The translations under genes were made by a program, and so were the position numbers. From NCBI RefSeq assembly GCF_900167915.1, contig NZ_FUYM01000006.1, positions 248,001 through 312,000 on the forward strand: a DNA stretch of 64,000 nucleotides. The letters run 5' to 3'. Source of the stretch: Rhizorhabdus histidinilytica (GTDB taxonomy: Bacteria > Pseudomonadota > Alphaproteobacteria > Sphingomonadales > Sphingomonadaceae). The notes under the pieces are model-generated. The model was not told the origin of the DNA. It did not search any database and saw only the letters and a list, made by a program, of their open reading frames with translations. Of this stretch, positions 1 to 8,282 are shown piece by piece; position 1 is the first letter of the stretch; each line of letters opens with the position of its first letter.

Positions 1-652
1 GGTCATATTCGTAGATGAAGATGCCCTGCACCGCGACCGAGGTGGCGAGCCGCGCCTCACTCAGCCGCAGCGCCTCCTCCGCCCGCCGCCATTCGGTGAC
101 GTCGGTGACGGCGATCACCGCCGAATGGCGGTCGCCGCCATGACCGATGATCTTTGCGTGGTCGTGGATGATAAGCTCATGGCCGTCGCGGTGGCGCTCG
201 ATCAGCTCGATGCTGACCCGCCCGGCGGTGCGGAGCCGGTGCCACAGCGCCTCGACCGGCTCGGGCGTCTGGGTGTCGAGCAGGTCGACGCGCCGGCGGC
301 CGACCGCGGCCGCGGCGGGCCAGCCGTACAGTTCCTCGCAGCCGCGCGACCAATGGCGGATCGTCCCCTCCTCGTCGACCACCATCACCGCCGCGAGCTC
401 CGCCGCATCGACCAGCTCGCGCCGCTCGACCCGGTCGCGCTCGACAAGGTGCGAACGCCACGACCAGACCATCGCCGCCGCCGACAGCAGGCCCGCGAAG
501 ATCAGCAACGCTATCTCGACGGTGCCGGCCTGGCCGAACGGCGGGGTCAGGTGGGCCGCCTTGAGGATCGCCACGACGATGATGGCCGCGAACAGCGCCG
601 TGAACCCGATGGTCCGGCGATCCGTGGCCATGCGCGGCCAGCCACGCGGCAT
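1..652 (-). CDS. PAS-domain membrane sensor protein, C-terminus outside window
   Basis: Reads off the left edge without a stop, so only the N-terminal part (about 217 codons) is visible. Two hydrophobic segments (about residues 14-32 and 42-62) form a membrane hairpin. A PAS domain follows (about 75-190), with the typical 'IRHWSRGCEELYGW' opening and 'VTDVTEWRRAEEALRLSE' closing linker, and a second PAS-like segment appears to begin at the edge. Such proteins usually end in a histidine kinase, GGDEF or EAL output, which cannot be seen here. The start could be the ATG at 652 or the in-frame ATG at 631. The signal sensed is unknown. Confidence 0.7.
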   Translation of the reverse strand, partial: MPRGWPRMATDRRTIGFTALFAAIIVVAILKAAHLTPPFGQAGTVEIALLIFAGLLSAAAMVWSWRSHLVERDRVERRELVDAAELAAVMVVDEEGTIRHWSRGCEELYGWPAAAAVGRRRVDLLDTQTPEPVEALWHRLRTAGRVSIELIERHRDGHELIIHDHAKIIGHGGDRHSAVIAVTDVTEWRRAEEALRLSEARLATSVAVQGIFIYEYD

Positions 653-830
653 CAGGTCCTGGGCACGCGTCGGCGTAGTCCCCTCTCGTCCTTGGTGAGC
701 CTTGTCGCGTTGAGAGTATCACCCGGGCAAAACAGCGGAAAGACGAACATTTACGGCCTTTACGCCGGCCGCGCCGCCGCTTAGACGCTGATCCTTTCCG
801 GCTGTTCGGTCCGAAGCCGGGCCATCGGCC

Positions 831-1682
831 TCAGCCGATATCCGCCATCGCCAATATCGCCCGTGCCTGGTCGAGATGCAGCCGCTCGACCATCTCGCCG
901 CCGACCCTGATCGCGCCCTTGCCGGCATTTTCGGGGGCGGCGAAGCCGTCGACCGCGGCGCGCGCCCAGGCGATCTCCGCCGCGTCGGGGCTGAACGCCC
1001 GGTTGGCCGGGTCGATCTGGCGCGGATGGATCAGCGTCTTGCCGTCGAAGCCATAGGCCTTCGCCTCGGCGCATTGACGATCGAGGCCGGCCTCGTCGTC
1101 GAACGCGTTGTAGACGCCGTCGAGGATGGCGAGGCCATGGCCCTTCGCCGCCGCGACCGCCATCGCCATCATGCCGAGGAACGGCGTCCGCTCGACGGTG
1201 AGGCGCGCGCCCATCTCCTTGGCGAGATCGTTGGTGCCGAGCACGAATGCCCCCGGCCGGGCCGTCATCGCCTCGGCGATCGCGTCGAGCCGGAAGATCG
1301 CGCGGGTCGTCTCGACCATCGCCCAGAAACCGGTCGCCGCCGGCGCGGCCGCGATCGCCGCATGGTAGCGGCGGACGCTCTCCGGGTCGCTGACCTTGGG
1401 GGCCAGGATCGCATCGGCGCCCGACGTCGCGGCGGCGGCAAGGTCATCCTCGGCCCAGGGGGTGCCGAGCGCATTGACCCGGATCACCAGCTCGCGGTTC
1501 CCGAAGCCCCCGTCGCGCACTGCCGCCACCGCATTGGCGCGCGCCTCGGTCTTGGCCTCGGGCGCGACCGCGTCCTCCAGGTCGAAGATCACCACGTCGC
1601 AGGGCAGCGAGCGCGCCTTATCGATCGCGCGCAGATTCGAAGCGGGCATGTAGAGCGCGCTGCGGCGCGGGCGGATCGTCAT
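831..1682 (-). CDS. HpcH/HpaI aldolase / citrate lyase beta-like CoA-ester lyase
   Basis: 283-residue protein of the CitE/malyl-CoA lyase family, which cleaves or forms C-C bonds in short 3-hydroxyacyl-CoA or aldol substrates with a divalent metal. Visible motifs are the N-terminal 'RSALYMPASN', 'DLEDAV' (metal ligand), 'RVNALGTPW', 'PKVSDPE', 'MVETTRAI' (metal Glu) and 'GFDGKTLIHPRQI' near the end. No citF/citD-like subunits are nearby, so a stand-alone lyase is more likely than a citrate lyase subunit; the substrate is not determinable. The ATG at 1682 is preceded by AGAGGGAAG. It lies 44 nt downstream of the LytTR regulator gene on the same strand, with a hairpin between them, so co-transcription is plausible. 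Confidence 0.85.
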   Translation of the reverse strand: MTIRPRRSALYMPASNLRAIDKARSLPCDVVIFDLEDAVAPEAKTEARANAVAAVRDGGFGNRELVIRVNALGTPWAEDDLAAAATSGADAILAPKVSDPESVRRYHAAIAAAPAATGFWAMVETTRAIFRLDAIAEAMTARPGAFVLGTNDLAKEMGARLTVERTPFLGMMAMAVAAAKGHGLAILDGVYNAFDDEAGLDRQCAEAKAYGFDGKTLIHPRQIDPANRAFSPDAAEIAWARAAVDGFAAPENAGKGAIRVGGEMVERLHLDQARAILAMADIG

Positions 1683-1695
1683 GGGCTTCCCTCTC

Positions 1696-1724
1696 ATTCC
1701 TCCCCTGCATCGCAGGGGAGGAAT
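1696..1724. promoter_or_regulatory. Perfect 13-bp hairpin between LytTR gene and CitE-like gene
   Basis: ATTCCTCCCCTGC (1696-1708) and its exact complement (1712-1724) flank a 3-nt loop. It lies directly after the LytTR stop and directly before the ribosome-binding site of the lyase gene. There is no T-run on the lyase side, so it may act as an attenuator, an mRNA-stabilising stem or a short repeat rather than a full terminator. Confidence 0.5.
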
Positions 1725-1726
1725 TA

Positions 1727-2527
1727 TCAATGGACGAAGCGCGCGACGACCTCGCGATAGGAGCGGCTGACCTTCACCTGCGCGCCCGAATCGAGCACCA
1801 GGAAGCATTCGCCGTTGGTGTGCGGCTTGACCTGGCGGACCAGGTCGAGATTGACGATCGTCGAGCGGTGGACGCGCTGGAAGCGGCGCGGATCGAGCCG
1901 CTTCTCCAGGTCCTTCATCGTCTCGCGCAGGATCAGCGTGTTGTCGCCGGTGTAGATGCACATATAGTCGCCGGCCGCGTCGATCCGCTCGATCGTGTCG
2001 ACGTCGACGCGGAAGATCTGGCCGCGATCCTTGATGTTGATCATCTTCTCGAAGCGGTTCGACGCGGGCGCGTCGTCGCTCTCGCTATAGCTGTCGGCCG
2101 CGTCGGGGGCGACCTCGGCGAGAACCTCCTTCAAGCGGCCGACCTCCTCGACGCCCTTCTTCTCGGCGAGGCGCTGGCGCACGCGGTCCAGCGTATCGGC
2201 CAGCCGCTGCTCGTCGACGGGCTTGAGCAGATAGTCGAGCGCCTGCGCCTGGAAGGCGCGGATCGCGTGATCCTCATAGGCGGTGCAGAAGACGAACAGC
2301 GGCGGCTCGACCTCCATCAGCCCCTGGATCACGGAGAAGCCGTCGAACCCGGGCATCTGGATGTCGAGGAAGACGAGATCGGGCTTGTGGGTCTTGATCG
2401 CCCGGATCGCCTCGCGGCCGTTCAGGCAGGTTTCGATGATTTCGACATCCTCGTGTGCCGCCAGCCTCAATCTCAAGCCCTGAATGGCGAGCGGCTCGTC
2501 GTCGACGAGAATGGTTCGGATCGTCAT
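1727..2527 (-). CDS. LytTR-family response regulator
   Basis: 266 residues. The N-terminal receiver domain (1-120) has the acidic pair 'VDDEP', phospho-acceptor Asp in 'VFLDIQMPGFDG' and Lys in 'LLKPVD'. The linker (about 125-160) is acidic and low in complexity. The C-terminal LytTR DNA-binding domain (165-266) shows 'ERIDAAGDYMCIYTG' and 'RRFQRVHRSTIVNLD'. It is the partner of the histidine kinase just upstream, whose stop overlaps this start by ATGA. LytTR pairs usually control envelope, autolysis or carbon-uptake genes; the target here is unknown, the adjacent lyase gene being one candidate. Confidence 0.93.
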   Translation of the reverse strand: MTIRTILVDDEPLAIQGLRLRLAAHEDVEIIETCLNGREAIRAIKTHKPDLVFLDIQMPGFDGFSVIQGLMEVEPPLFVFCTAYEDHAIRAFQAQALDYLLKPVDEQRLADTLDRVRQRLAEKKGVEEVGRLKEVLAEVAPDAADSYSESDDAPASNRFEKMINIKDRGQIFRVDVDTIERIDAAGDYMCIYTGDNTLILRETMKDLEKRLDPRRFQRVHRSTIVNLDLVRQVKPHTNGECFLVLDSGAQVKVSRSYREVVARFVH

Positions 2528-3633
2528 GCACTATCCTTGCGCTGTTTCGCGGACTGGAAGGGGATGTCGATCACGACTCCGAAACCTTCCTGTCGGTCAG
2601 TCTGGACCTCAAATCGGTGGTCCGTGCCATAGGCCTGCGCCAGCCTGTCGCGAATATTCGCCAGACCGACGCCCGTGGAGTAGGTGGGACGCGTCAATCC
2701 ATCGTTCAACCCCGGTCCGGTGTCCGTGACCGTAATGATCAGGCGACGATCCGGTTCCATGCCCGCCAGACGGGCGGTGACGACGATGTCGGCGCCCTGT
2801 TCGAGCGGGGTGACCGCATATTTGATCGCATTCTCCACCAGCGGCTGGAGCAGCAGCGAGGGCAGCCGCGCTTCCGACGCCGCCGGATCGATCTCGAAAT
2901 CGGCGCGCAGCCGGTCCTCGAAGCGCATCTTCTCGATGTCGAGATAGAGCTTCAGCGTCTCGATCTCCTGGGCGAGGCTGACCGTGCCCTCGGGCTCGTT
3001 GGCGAGCGTGTAGCGCAGGAAGGAGGACAGGCGCGACAGCATCGCGTTGGCGCGCTGGGTCTCCTTCAGCAGCACCAGCGTCGATATCGAGTTGAGCGTG
3101 TTGAACAGGAAATGGGGGTTGAGCTGGTAGCGCAGCATCGCCAGCTGCGCCGAGCTCGCCTGGCTTTCGAGCCGCTCGACCCGGTCGGACTGCTCCTCGA
3201 GCAGCAGGTAGAAGTTGATCCCGTAATAGAGCGAGGACCAGGCCGCGAGCAGCGCGAGGTCGAGCAGGATCGCGCCGAAGAACTGGATGCCCTTGGGCAT
3301 CTCCTGCGGCCGGTAGAAGGTGGCGTGCGCCCAGGTCTCGATCGACGAGAACACCGCCGCCGCCAGCACCAGGATCAGGATCGACACCGTCCAGGTGACG
3401 ATCGGCTTGAGCTTGATCAGCCGGCGGAAGGCCGATGCCATCAGCAGGGTCAGCGAATAGCCGGTCGCGGTGGTCAGCGCGGTCGGCACGATGAACAGCA
3501 GGCCCATGTTGTTGGCCAGGCCGCCGAGCGCGCGCAGCACGAAATAGCCGCTCCACCCTGCCGACTGGAGCACCCAGAAGGCATGGTTCTTGTCGTCGAA
3601 GAACGGCTTTGAGCCGATAAGGGAGAGTACCAT
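2524..3633 (-). CDS. LytS-like sensor histidine kinase (His_kinase family)
   Basis: 369 residues. The N-terminal half has about four membrane segments (roughly residues 20-155, including 'MGLLFIVPTALTTATGYSL' and 'IVTWTVSILILVLAAAVF'). A short coiled coil precedes the phospho-acceptor motif 'QLNPHFLFNTLNSISTL'. The ATP-binding part carries the N-box 'LLQPLVENAIKYAV', the G-box 'DTGPGL' and 'GVGLANIRDRL'. This arrangement is that of the LytS/YehU group, which works with LytTR regulators, and the cognate regulator follows with an ATGA overlap. The input signal is unknown; no extracellular sensor domain is evident. Confidence 0.92.
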   Translation of the reverse strand: MVLSLIGSKPFFDDKNHAFWVLQSAGWSGYFVLRALGGLANNMGLLFIVPTALTTATGYSLTLLMASAFRRLIKLKPIVTWTVSILILVLAAAVFSSIETWAHATFYRPQEMPKGIQFFGAILLDLALLAAWSSLYYGINFYLLLEEQSDRVERLESQASSAQLAMLRYQLNPHFLFNTLNSISTLVLLKETQRANAMLSRLSSFLRYTLANEPEGTVSLAQEIETLKLYLDIEKMRFEDRLRADFEIDPAASEARLPSLLLQPLVENAIKYAVTPLEQGADIVVTARLAGMEPDRRLIITVTDTGPGLNDGLTRPTYSTGVGLANIRDRLAQAYGTDHRFEVQTDRQEGFGVVIDIPFQSAKQRKDSA

Positions 3634-3727
3634 CGGGCGATGGTCTTACTGGAAAGCCGCGGCGGGATGAAGCCTGTCGCGCAGGGAACGCTACCAGCCG
3701 CCCCACAGTATAATGCGGATATGACAT

Positions 3728-3828
3728 CCGCTCATCCTGAGGAGGGGCTGAGCGAAGGCGAAGACCCGTCTCGAAGGATCCTTCGAGATGCCATTTCGCC
3801 AGGCTCAGTGGCTCCTCAGGATGAGCGG
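3728..3828. repeat. About 100-bp imperfect palindromic intergenic repeat
   Basis: Begins CCGCTCATCCTGAGGAGG and ends CTCCTCAGGATGAGCGG, with inner arms around TCTCGAAGGATCCTTCGAGA and the matching 'ggctgagcgaaggcga' / 'tttcgccaggctcag' blocks. The whole unit can fold as one long hairpin. A diverged second copy lies at 14652-14770. This is a dispersed chromosomal repeat, not a gene. Confidence 0.75.
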
Positions 3829-3890
3829 ACGAGGCCTGGTTGGCGATCCAGTCTGGCATGGCGGGCCCGGTCTGGCATAAGCGGGCGCCG

Positions 3891-5483
3891 ATGACCGCCG
3901 CCAAGCTCCCCCGCCCCGCCCTGTTCCTTGCCGCCGCGCTGATCGCGGGGTTCGCGCTGTGGGCGCGGGCCTGGAACCTCGGCGCCGAGCCGATGTGGCT
4001 CGACGAGGGCTACAGCGCCTATGCCGCGGCGCAGGGCTGGGACTTCCTGTGGAACATCGTCCCCCGCTACGAGACGCATCCGCCCTTCTATTATTCGCTG
4101 CTGCGCGCCTGGACGCTGGTGGCGGGCGACGGGCTGCTCGCGCATCGCATGCTCGGCCTGCTGTGCGGGCTGGCGACGCTGCCGGTCGCGGCGCTGGCGG
4201 CGGCGCGGCTCGCGCGAATCGCTGGGGTCGACCGCGCGCGGGTCGCGCTCGCCGCCGCGGCGCTGGTCGCGGCCTCGCCGGTGCTGGTCTGGATGACGCG
4301 CGAGATCCGGCCTTATCCGCTGATGATCCTGGCCTATGCCGGCGCGACCCTCGCGCTGCTCGCGATCGCCGAGCGGCGCGCGGAGGGCCGGCCGCTGGCG
4401 GGGGCCGCCTTCGCCGGCTGGCTCGGCTGCGGGACGCTGATGCTGTGGCTCCACAATCTCGGGCCCCTCTATGCCGGAGCAATGGGCCTCGCGCTGCTCT
4501 GCATCGTCCGGGTGCGGACGATGACGCGCGCCGACTGGCTGTGGTTCGTCGGCGGCCATGTGCTGGCGATCGCGCTGTGGCTGCCGGCGCTCCTCATCCT
4601 GCTCGACCAGGCCCCCGAATGGGTCAAGGCGACCTGGCTCAAATTCTCGACTGTCGACCTTTGGCGGCGCGCGACCTACATGTTCACCGGCCCGCGCGAC
4701 GATATCCGCGCGGCGGCAGCGATCCTGGCGCTGTGCGGGGCCGCGCTGCTGTGGCGCATACGGCGGCGCGACCTACTCGCCGCGCTGCTCATCCTCGCGC
4801 TGTTGCCGGTCGGCGTCTCGCTGGTCGTCTCGGCGCAGATCACGCCGGTCTTCATCATCCGGACGATGACCGCGCTCGCCGTCCCGGCGCTGCTGCTGAT
4901 GGCGCTCGGGATCGCGTGGGGATGGAGGCGATTCGGCTGGCTGCTGCCGGTCGGCGCGCTCGCCTGGATGCTGGTCGGGCAGGTCGGCATCGACATCGAA
5001 TCGCGCGGCCATGTCCGCCGCGACTGGTATGAGGCGGTCGCCTGGCTCGCCCCGCGCTTCCAGCCCGGCGACGTCGTCCTCGCCTATCCCAACGAGGGCG
5101 CGCTGCCGTTCGACCGGGCTGTGCGCGACCGCCGCCTGGCGATGCCGAGCCGTCCGATCCCGACCCCGGTCCCCAGCCTCGATCCGCCGCCGGGGAGCTG
5201 GTACGTCAGCGGCTCGCGCGGCGTCCCCTCGCTCGACCGGGCGCATCTGCGCGCGATCGCCGAGGCTCCCGCGACCCGCACGGTCCCGACCGTCTGGCTG
5301 CTCCGCCTCGGTCCCTGGGCCTATGACAAGGGCGACGTCTTCCTGGAGGAACTGTCCCGCGACCGCGTCGAGGTCGGCCACTTCAGGGACGGCGCGATCG
5401 ATATCGTCGGATTGCGCCAGAAAGAAAAAATCCTCCCCGAGCGCAGCTTGGGGAGGATTTCAGGACCTACCGCCCACCGCTAG
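3891..5483 (+). CDS. Glycosyltransferase family 39-type integral membrane protein
   Basis: 530 residues with about ten hydrophobic segments. The N-terminal region has the GT39/ArnT-like catalytic acidic motif 'PMWLDEGYSAY' after the first membrane segment, followed by 'ETHPPFYYSLLRAW', the usual HPP motif of polyprenyl-phosphate sugar transferases. The product probably moves a sugar from a lipid carrier to an envelope acceptor on the periplasmic side; donor and acceptor are unknown. The ATG at 3891 puts the first membrane segment near the N-terminus. The reading frame runs through a strong terminator-like hairpin (5428-5460) and stops only at 5481, so the last 15-20 residues are unusual and may be non-native. 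Confidence 0.82.
   Translation: MTAAKLPRPALFLAAALIAGFALWARAWNLGAEPMWLDEGYSAYAAAQGWDFLWNIVPRYETHPPFYYSLLRAWTLVAGDGLLAHRMLGLLCGLATLPVAALAAARLARIAGVDRARVALAAAALVAASPVLVWMTREIRPYPLMILAYAGATLALLAIAERRAEGRPLAGAAFAGWLGCGTLMLWLHNLGPLYAGAMGLALLCIVRVRTMTRADWLWFVGGHVLAIALWLPALLILLDQAPEWVKATWLKFSTVDLWRRATYMFTGPRDDIRAAAAILALCGAALLWRIRRRDLLAALLILALLPVGVSLVVSAQITPVFIIRTMTALAVPALLLMALGIAWGWRRFGWLLPVGALAWMLVGQVGIDIESRGHVRRDWYEAVAWLAPRFQPGDVVLAYPNEGALPFDRAVRDRRLAMPSRPIPTPVPSLDPPPGSWYVSGSRGVPSLDRAHLRAIAEAPATRTVPTVWLLRLGPWAYDKGDVFLEELSRDRVEVGHFRDGAIDIVGLRQKEKILPERSLGRISGPTAHR
5428..5460. terminator. Intrinsic bidirectional terminator inside the 3' end of the glycosyltransferase frame
   Basis: AAATCCTCCCC (5428-5438) pairs perfectly with GGGGAGGATTT (5450-5460) around an 11-nt loop. 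A-rich sequence lies upstream and T-rich sequence downstream, as in a terminator usable from both sides. It lies between the convergent glycosyltransferase and argG genes but overlaps the last codons of the former. Confidence 0.75.
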
Positions 5484-5490
5484 AATAGAG

Positions 5491-5579
5491 CAGTCATCCC
5501 GGCGAAAGCCGGGATCTCCCTTGTTCTTTCCGGTCGCAGAAAGAAGGCAATGAGATTCCAGCTTTCGCTGGAATGACGA
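5491..5579. repeat. Short palindromic repeat pair (GTCATCCCGGC type)
   Basis: The left end GTCATCCCGGCGAAAGCCGGGAT and the right end ATTCCAGCTTTCGCTGGAATGAC are each self-complementary, and the two outer ends are complementary (GTCAT / ATGAC). It is one of several related elements in the window and sits in the convergent gap downstream of argG. Confidence 0.7.
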
Positions 5580-5588
5580 TGTTTGGCC

Positions 5589-6806
5589 TCAGCGCCCGTC
5601 GCGACGACCGAGCAGGCGGAGGCGCAGCGCGTTGAGCTTGATGAAGCCCGCCGCATCGCGCTGGTCATAGGCGCCGGCGTCGTCCTCGAAGGTGACGACC
5701 TTCTCCGAATAGAGCGTGTAGGGCGACTTGCGGCCGATCACATGGACTCCGCCCTTGTAGAGCTTGAGCCGGACGGTGCCGGTCACCTTCTCCTGGCTGT
5801 GGTCGATCGCGGCCTGGAGCATCTCGCGCTCGGGCGAGAACCAGAAGCCGTTGTAGATCAGCTCGGCATAGCGCGGCGCCAGCTCGTCCTTGAGGTGCGC
5901 GGCGCCGCGGTCGAGGGTGATCTGCTCGATGCCGCGATGGGCGAGATGGTAGATGGTGCCGCCCGGCGTCTCGTACATGCCGCGCGACTTCATGCCGACG
6001 AAACGGTTCTCGACCAGGTCGAGCCGGCCGATGCCGTGCTTGCGGCCGAGCTCGTTGAGCGCGGTCAGCAGCGTCGCCGGGCTCATCCCCTCGCCGTTCA
6101 GCGCGACGCCGTCGCCGCGCTCGAAGTCGATGGTGATGATCTCGGGCTGGTCGGGCGCGTCCTCCGGATTGACGGTGCGCGAATAGACATAATCGGGCAC
6201 CTCCTCCCACGGGTCCTCGAGCACCTTGCCCTCGGACGAGGTGTGGAGAAGGTTCGCGTCGGTCGAGAAGGGCGATTCGCCGCGCTTGTCGCGGGGGATC
6301 GGGATCTGGTGCGCCTCGGCGAACTCGATCAGCCGGGTGCGGCTGGTCAGGTCCCATTCGCGCCACGGCGCGATCACGCGGATGTCGGGCGCGAGGCCGT
6401 AATAGCCGAGCTCGAAGCGGACCTGGTCGTTGCCCTTGCCGGTCGCGCCATGGCTGACCGCATCGGCGCCGACCGCCCTCGCGATCTCGATCTGGCGCTT
6501 GGCGATCAGCGGCCGGGCGATCGAGGTGCCGAGCAGGTACAGCCCTTCGTAGAGCGCGTTGCCGCGCATCATCGGGAAGACATAGTCCTTGACGAATTCC
6601 TCGCGGAGATCGTCGATGAAGATGTGATGGTCGGGCACGCCCATCAGCTTCGCCTTGGCGCGCGCCGGCTCCAGCTCCTCACCCTGGCCGAGGTCGGCGG
6701 TGAAGGTGACGACCTCGCACTGGTAGGTCTGCTGCAGCCATTTCAGGATCACGCTCGTGTCGAGCCCCCCCGAGAAGGCCAGCACCACCCGCTTCACATC
6801 GCTCAT
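5589..6806 (-). CDS. argG: Argininosuccinate synthase
   Basis: 405 residues, the normal length for the short bacterial class. Catalyses ATP-dependent condensation of citrulline and aspartate to argininosuccinate in arginine synthesis, in the cytoplasm. Visible signatures are the N-terminal PP-loop '[15 protein letters not shown]', 'TADLGQGEE', '[13 protein letters not shown]' and '[15 protein letters not shown]', all typical of ArgG. The start chosen is the ATG at 6806, giving [14 protein letters not shown], with GGAGACAGAG upstream; longer in-frame extensions are Arg-rich and unlikely. It is transcribed alone, opposite to its neighbours. argB lies at the other end of the window, so the arginine genes are scattered. 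Confidence 0.98.
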   Translation of the reverse strand: MSDVKRVVLAFSGGLDTSVILKWLQQTYQCEVVTFTADLGQGEELEPARAKAKLMGVPDHHIFIDDLREEFVKDYVFPMMRGNALYEGLYLLGTSIARPLIAKRQIEIARAVGADAVSHGATGKGNDQVRFELGYYGLAPDIRVIAPWREWDLTSRTRLIEFAEAHQIPIPRDKRGESPFSTDANLLHTSSEGKVLEDPWEEVPDYVYSRTVNPEDAPDQPEIITIDFERGDGVALNGEGMSPATLLTALNELGRKHGIGRLDLVENRFVGMKSRGMYETPGGTIYHLAHRGIEQITLDRGAAHLKDELAPRYAELIYNGFWFSPEREMLQAAIDHSQEKVTGTVRLKLYKGGVHVIGRKSPYTLYSEKVVTFEDDAGAYDQRDAAGFIKLNALRLRLLGRRDGR

Positions 6807-6922
6807 CTCTGTCTCCGTCAGCCCCGTCGACCGGGCGCGGCGGCGCCTTGCCATGCGTTAGGCCGCCGTTCAAGCCGATAGCGGTACGAGAGGACGAAAC
6901 GGTTGCAACGAGGGAGAAGCCC

Positions 6923-7402
6923 ATGCGCCTCGGCGCGATGATCGCGATGCTGGCGCTCGCCGCGCCCGCGACGGCGCAGGAGCTGCCGATGACCCGCGAG
7001 GGACTCGACAGCGCGCTCGCCCAATATTTCGCGGGCGCCGACCGCAACCGTGACCGGCGGATCGACCGCGGCGAGGCGGCGGAGGCGCTCGGCTATGCCC
7101 GCTCGCTGCTGCTCGACCGGCGCGATATCGAGCCGTTCCTGATGGATGTAGCCCCCGACGGCACGCCGCGCCTGTCGCTGAACGAGAACGGCCCGCTGAG
7201 CACCGCCGGGATGATCGACATCGCCTATCGCCTGGCCGACCGCGACGGCGACGGGCTGCTCTCGCTCGCCGAGGTGCAGGCCGCGGGCGGCGCCGCCTTC
7301 GACGCCGCGGACAAGGACCATGACGGCATCCTCGACGATCGCGAGCGGCAGGCGGCGATGGACAGGCTGGCGCTGTTCCGCAGGGCGCTGTCGCGGGGGT
7401 AG
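6923..7402 (+). CDS. Secreted EF-hand calcium-binding protein
   Basis: 159 residues with a signal peptide (1-19, cut after 'APATAQ'). EF-hand-type loops are visible: 'ADRNRDRRIDRGE' (about 40-52), 'ADRDGDGLLSLAE' (about 105-117) and 'ADKDHDGILDDRE' (about 129-141). The product is probably periplasmic or exported and binds Ca2+; its function is not known. ATG at 6923 with AGGGAGA upstream. A second EF-hand gene follows in the same direction 208 nt later, with different sequence between the loops, so this is a pair of related rather than recently duplicated genes. Confidence 0.8.
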   Translation: MRLGAMIAMLALAAPATAQELPMTREGLDSALAQYFAGADRNRDRRIDRGEAAEALGYARSLLLDRRDIEPFLMDVAPDGTPRLSLNENGPLSTAGMIDIAYRLADRDGDGLLSLAEVQAAGGAAFDAADKDHDGILDDRERQAAMDRLALFRRALSRG

Positions 7403-7541
7403 GTCCCCCCGCCGTCCCCTGCCATGCTGAACGTCCATTCAGCATCGGGCCCAGGAAACGGCGATATATTTCAACCGCGACACGCGGATTTCAGCGCCGA
7501 ACTATCGGTGCAAGATTCGGCTTCTAGACCGCATCACAGGG

Positions 7542-7573
7542 CGGACCGGCACTTCCCTGTTGTTGCCGGTCCG
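7542..7573 (+). promoter_or_regulatory. 10-bp stem-loop in the leader of the second EF-hand gene
   Basis: CGGACCGGCA (7542-7551) pairs perfectly with TGCCGGTCCG (7564-7573), loop 12 nt, ending 37 nt before the ATG at 7610. No T-run follows. It could be a terminator remnant for the gene before, an mRNA-stability stem or a regulatory leader. Confidence 0.45.
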
Positions 7574-7609
7574 TCCACCCCATCATGTAACGCTTATGAA
7601 GGATGCCCC

Positions 7610-8236
7610 ATGAAGAAGACCTCCCTGATCGCCGGCGCCACGCTTGCCGCCCTGCTGGCCGGCGTCGCGGTCGCGCAGCCCGGCCCGCGCGGCGACGGTC
7701 CGCCCCCGCCACAGACCCGCGCGGAGCTGCAGGCGAAGATCGCCGACCATTTCAAGAAGGCCGATGCCAATGGCGACGGCTTCGTCACCAAGGCCGAGGC
7801 CGACGCGGCCCGCGCCAAGATGCGCGCCGCCTTCGCCGAGAAGCGCCAGGAACGGAAGGGCGAGCGCTTCGCGATGCTGGACAAGGACGGCAACGGCACG
7901 CTGTCGAAGGACGAGTTTCTCGCGCCCCCGCCGCCGCGCGGCGACGCCAGGGACGGCGGCCGTCCCGATCGCGACGGCAAGCATGGCCGGCACGGCTGGC
8001 GTGGCGGGCACCATCGCGGCGGCATGGCGATGATGGGCCATTGGTTCGATCGCGCCGATGCGAACAAGGACGGCAAGGTCAGCCTCGCCGAGGCGCAGGC
8101 CGGCCCGCTGGCGATGTTCGACCGGGTCGACGCCAACCATGACGGCACGATCAGCCCCGAGGAACGCCAGGCCGCCCGCACGGCGATGCGCGCCAAGTGG
8201 CAGGAACGCCGCGACGCGGCCAAGAACAGGGGCTGA
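7610..8236 (+). CDS. Secreted EF-hand domain protein with His/Gly/Arg-rich linker
   Basis: 208 residues. Signal peptide 1-22 ('LLAGVAVAQ'). Four EF-hand loops: 'ADANGDGFVTKAE' (about 52), 'LDKDGNGTLSKDE' (about 90), 'ADANKDGKVSLAE' (about 150) and 'VDANHDGTISPEE' (about 175). The two pairs are separated by a Pro-rich then His/Gly/Arg-rich stretch (about 104-140, 'HGRHGWRGGHHRGG'), which might bind metals such as Ni or Cu (inference). Common in sphingomonads; no demonstrated role is known to me. Start ATG at 7610. Confidence 0.85.
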   Translation: MKKTSLIAGATLAALLAGVAVAQPGPRGDGPPPPQTRAELQAKIADHFKKADANGDGFVTKAEADAARAKMRAAFAEKRQERKGERFAMLDKDGNGTLSKDEFLAPPPPRGDARDGGRPDRDGKHGRHGWRGGHHRGGMAMMGHWFDRADANKDGKVSLAEAQAGPLAMFDRVDANHDGTISPEERQAARTAMRAKWQERRDAAKNRG

Positions 8237-8251
8237 CCCCCAGCAGACACG

Positions 8252-8282
8252 GCGTCATCCCGGCATCCGCCGGGGTGACGTC
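8252..8282. repeat. Single GTCATCC...GGTGAC palindromic repeat
   Basis: GCGTCATCCCGGC and GCCGGGGTGACG form a short hairpin in the 44-nt gap between the convergent EF-hand and TetR genes. It belongs to the same repeat family as 5491-5579, 14111-14138 and 16773-16854 and may act as a terminator. Confidence 0.6.

Noticed and set aside
831-1682. Citrate lyase beta subunit of a complete citrate lyase
   Set aside because: No alpha or acyl-carrier subunit genes lie nearby, and CitE-like proteins often stand alone with other substrates.
1683-1961. Extended start of the CitE-like lyase into the LytTR gene
   Set aside because: It would overlap the LytTR coding sequence by more than 230 bases and adds a non-homologous leader; the ATG at 1682 begins with the family's opening sequence.
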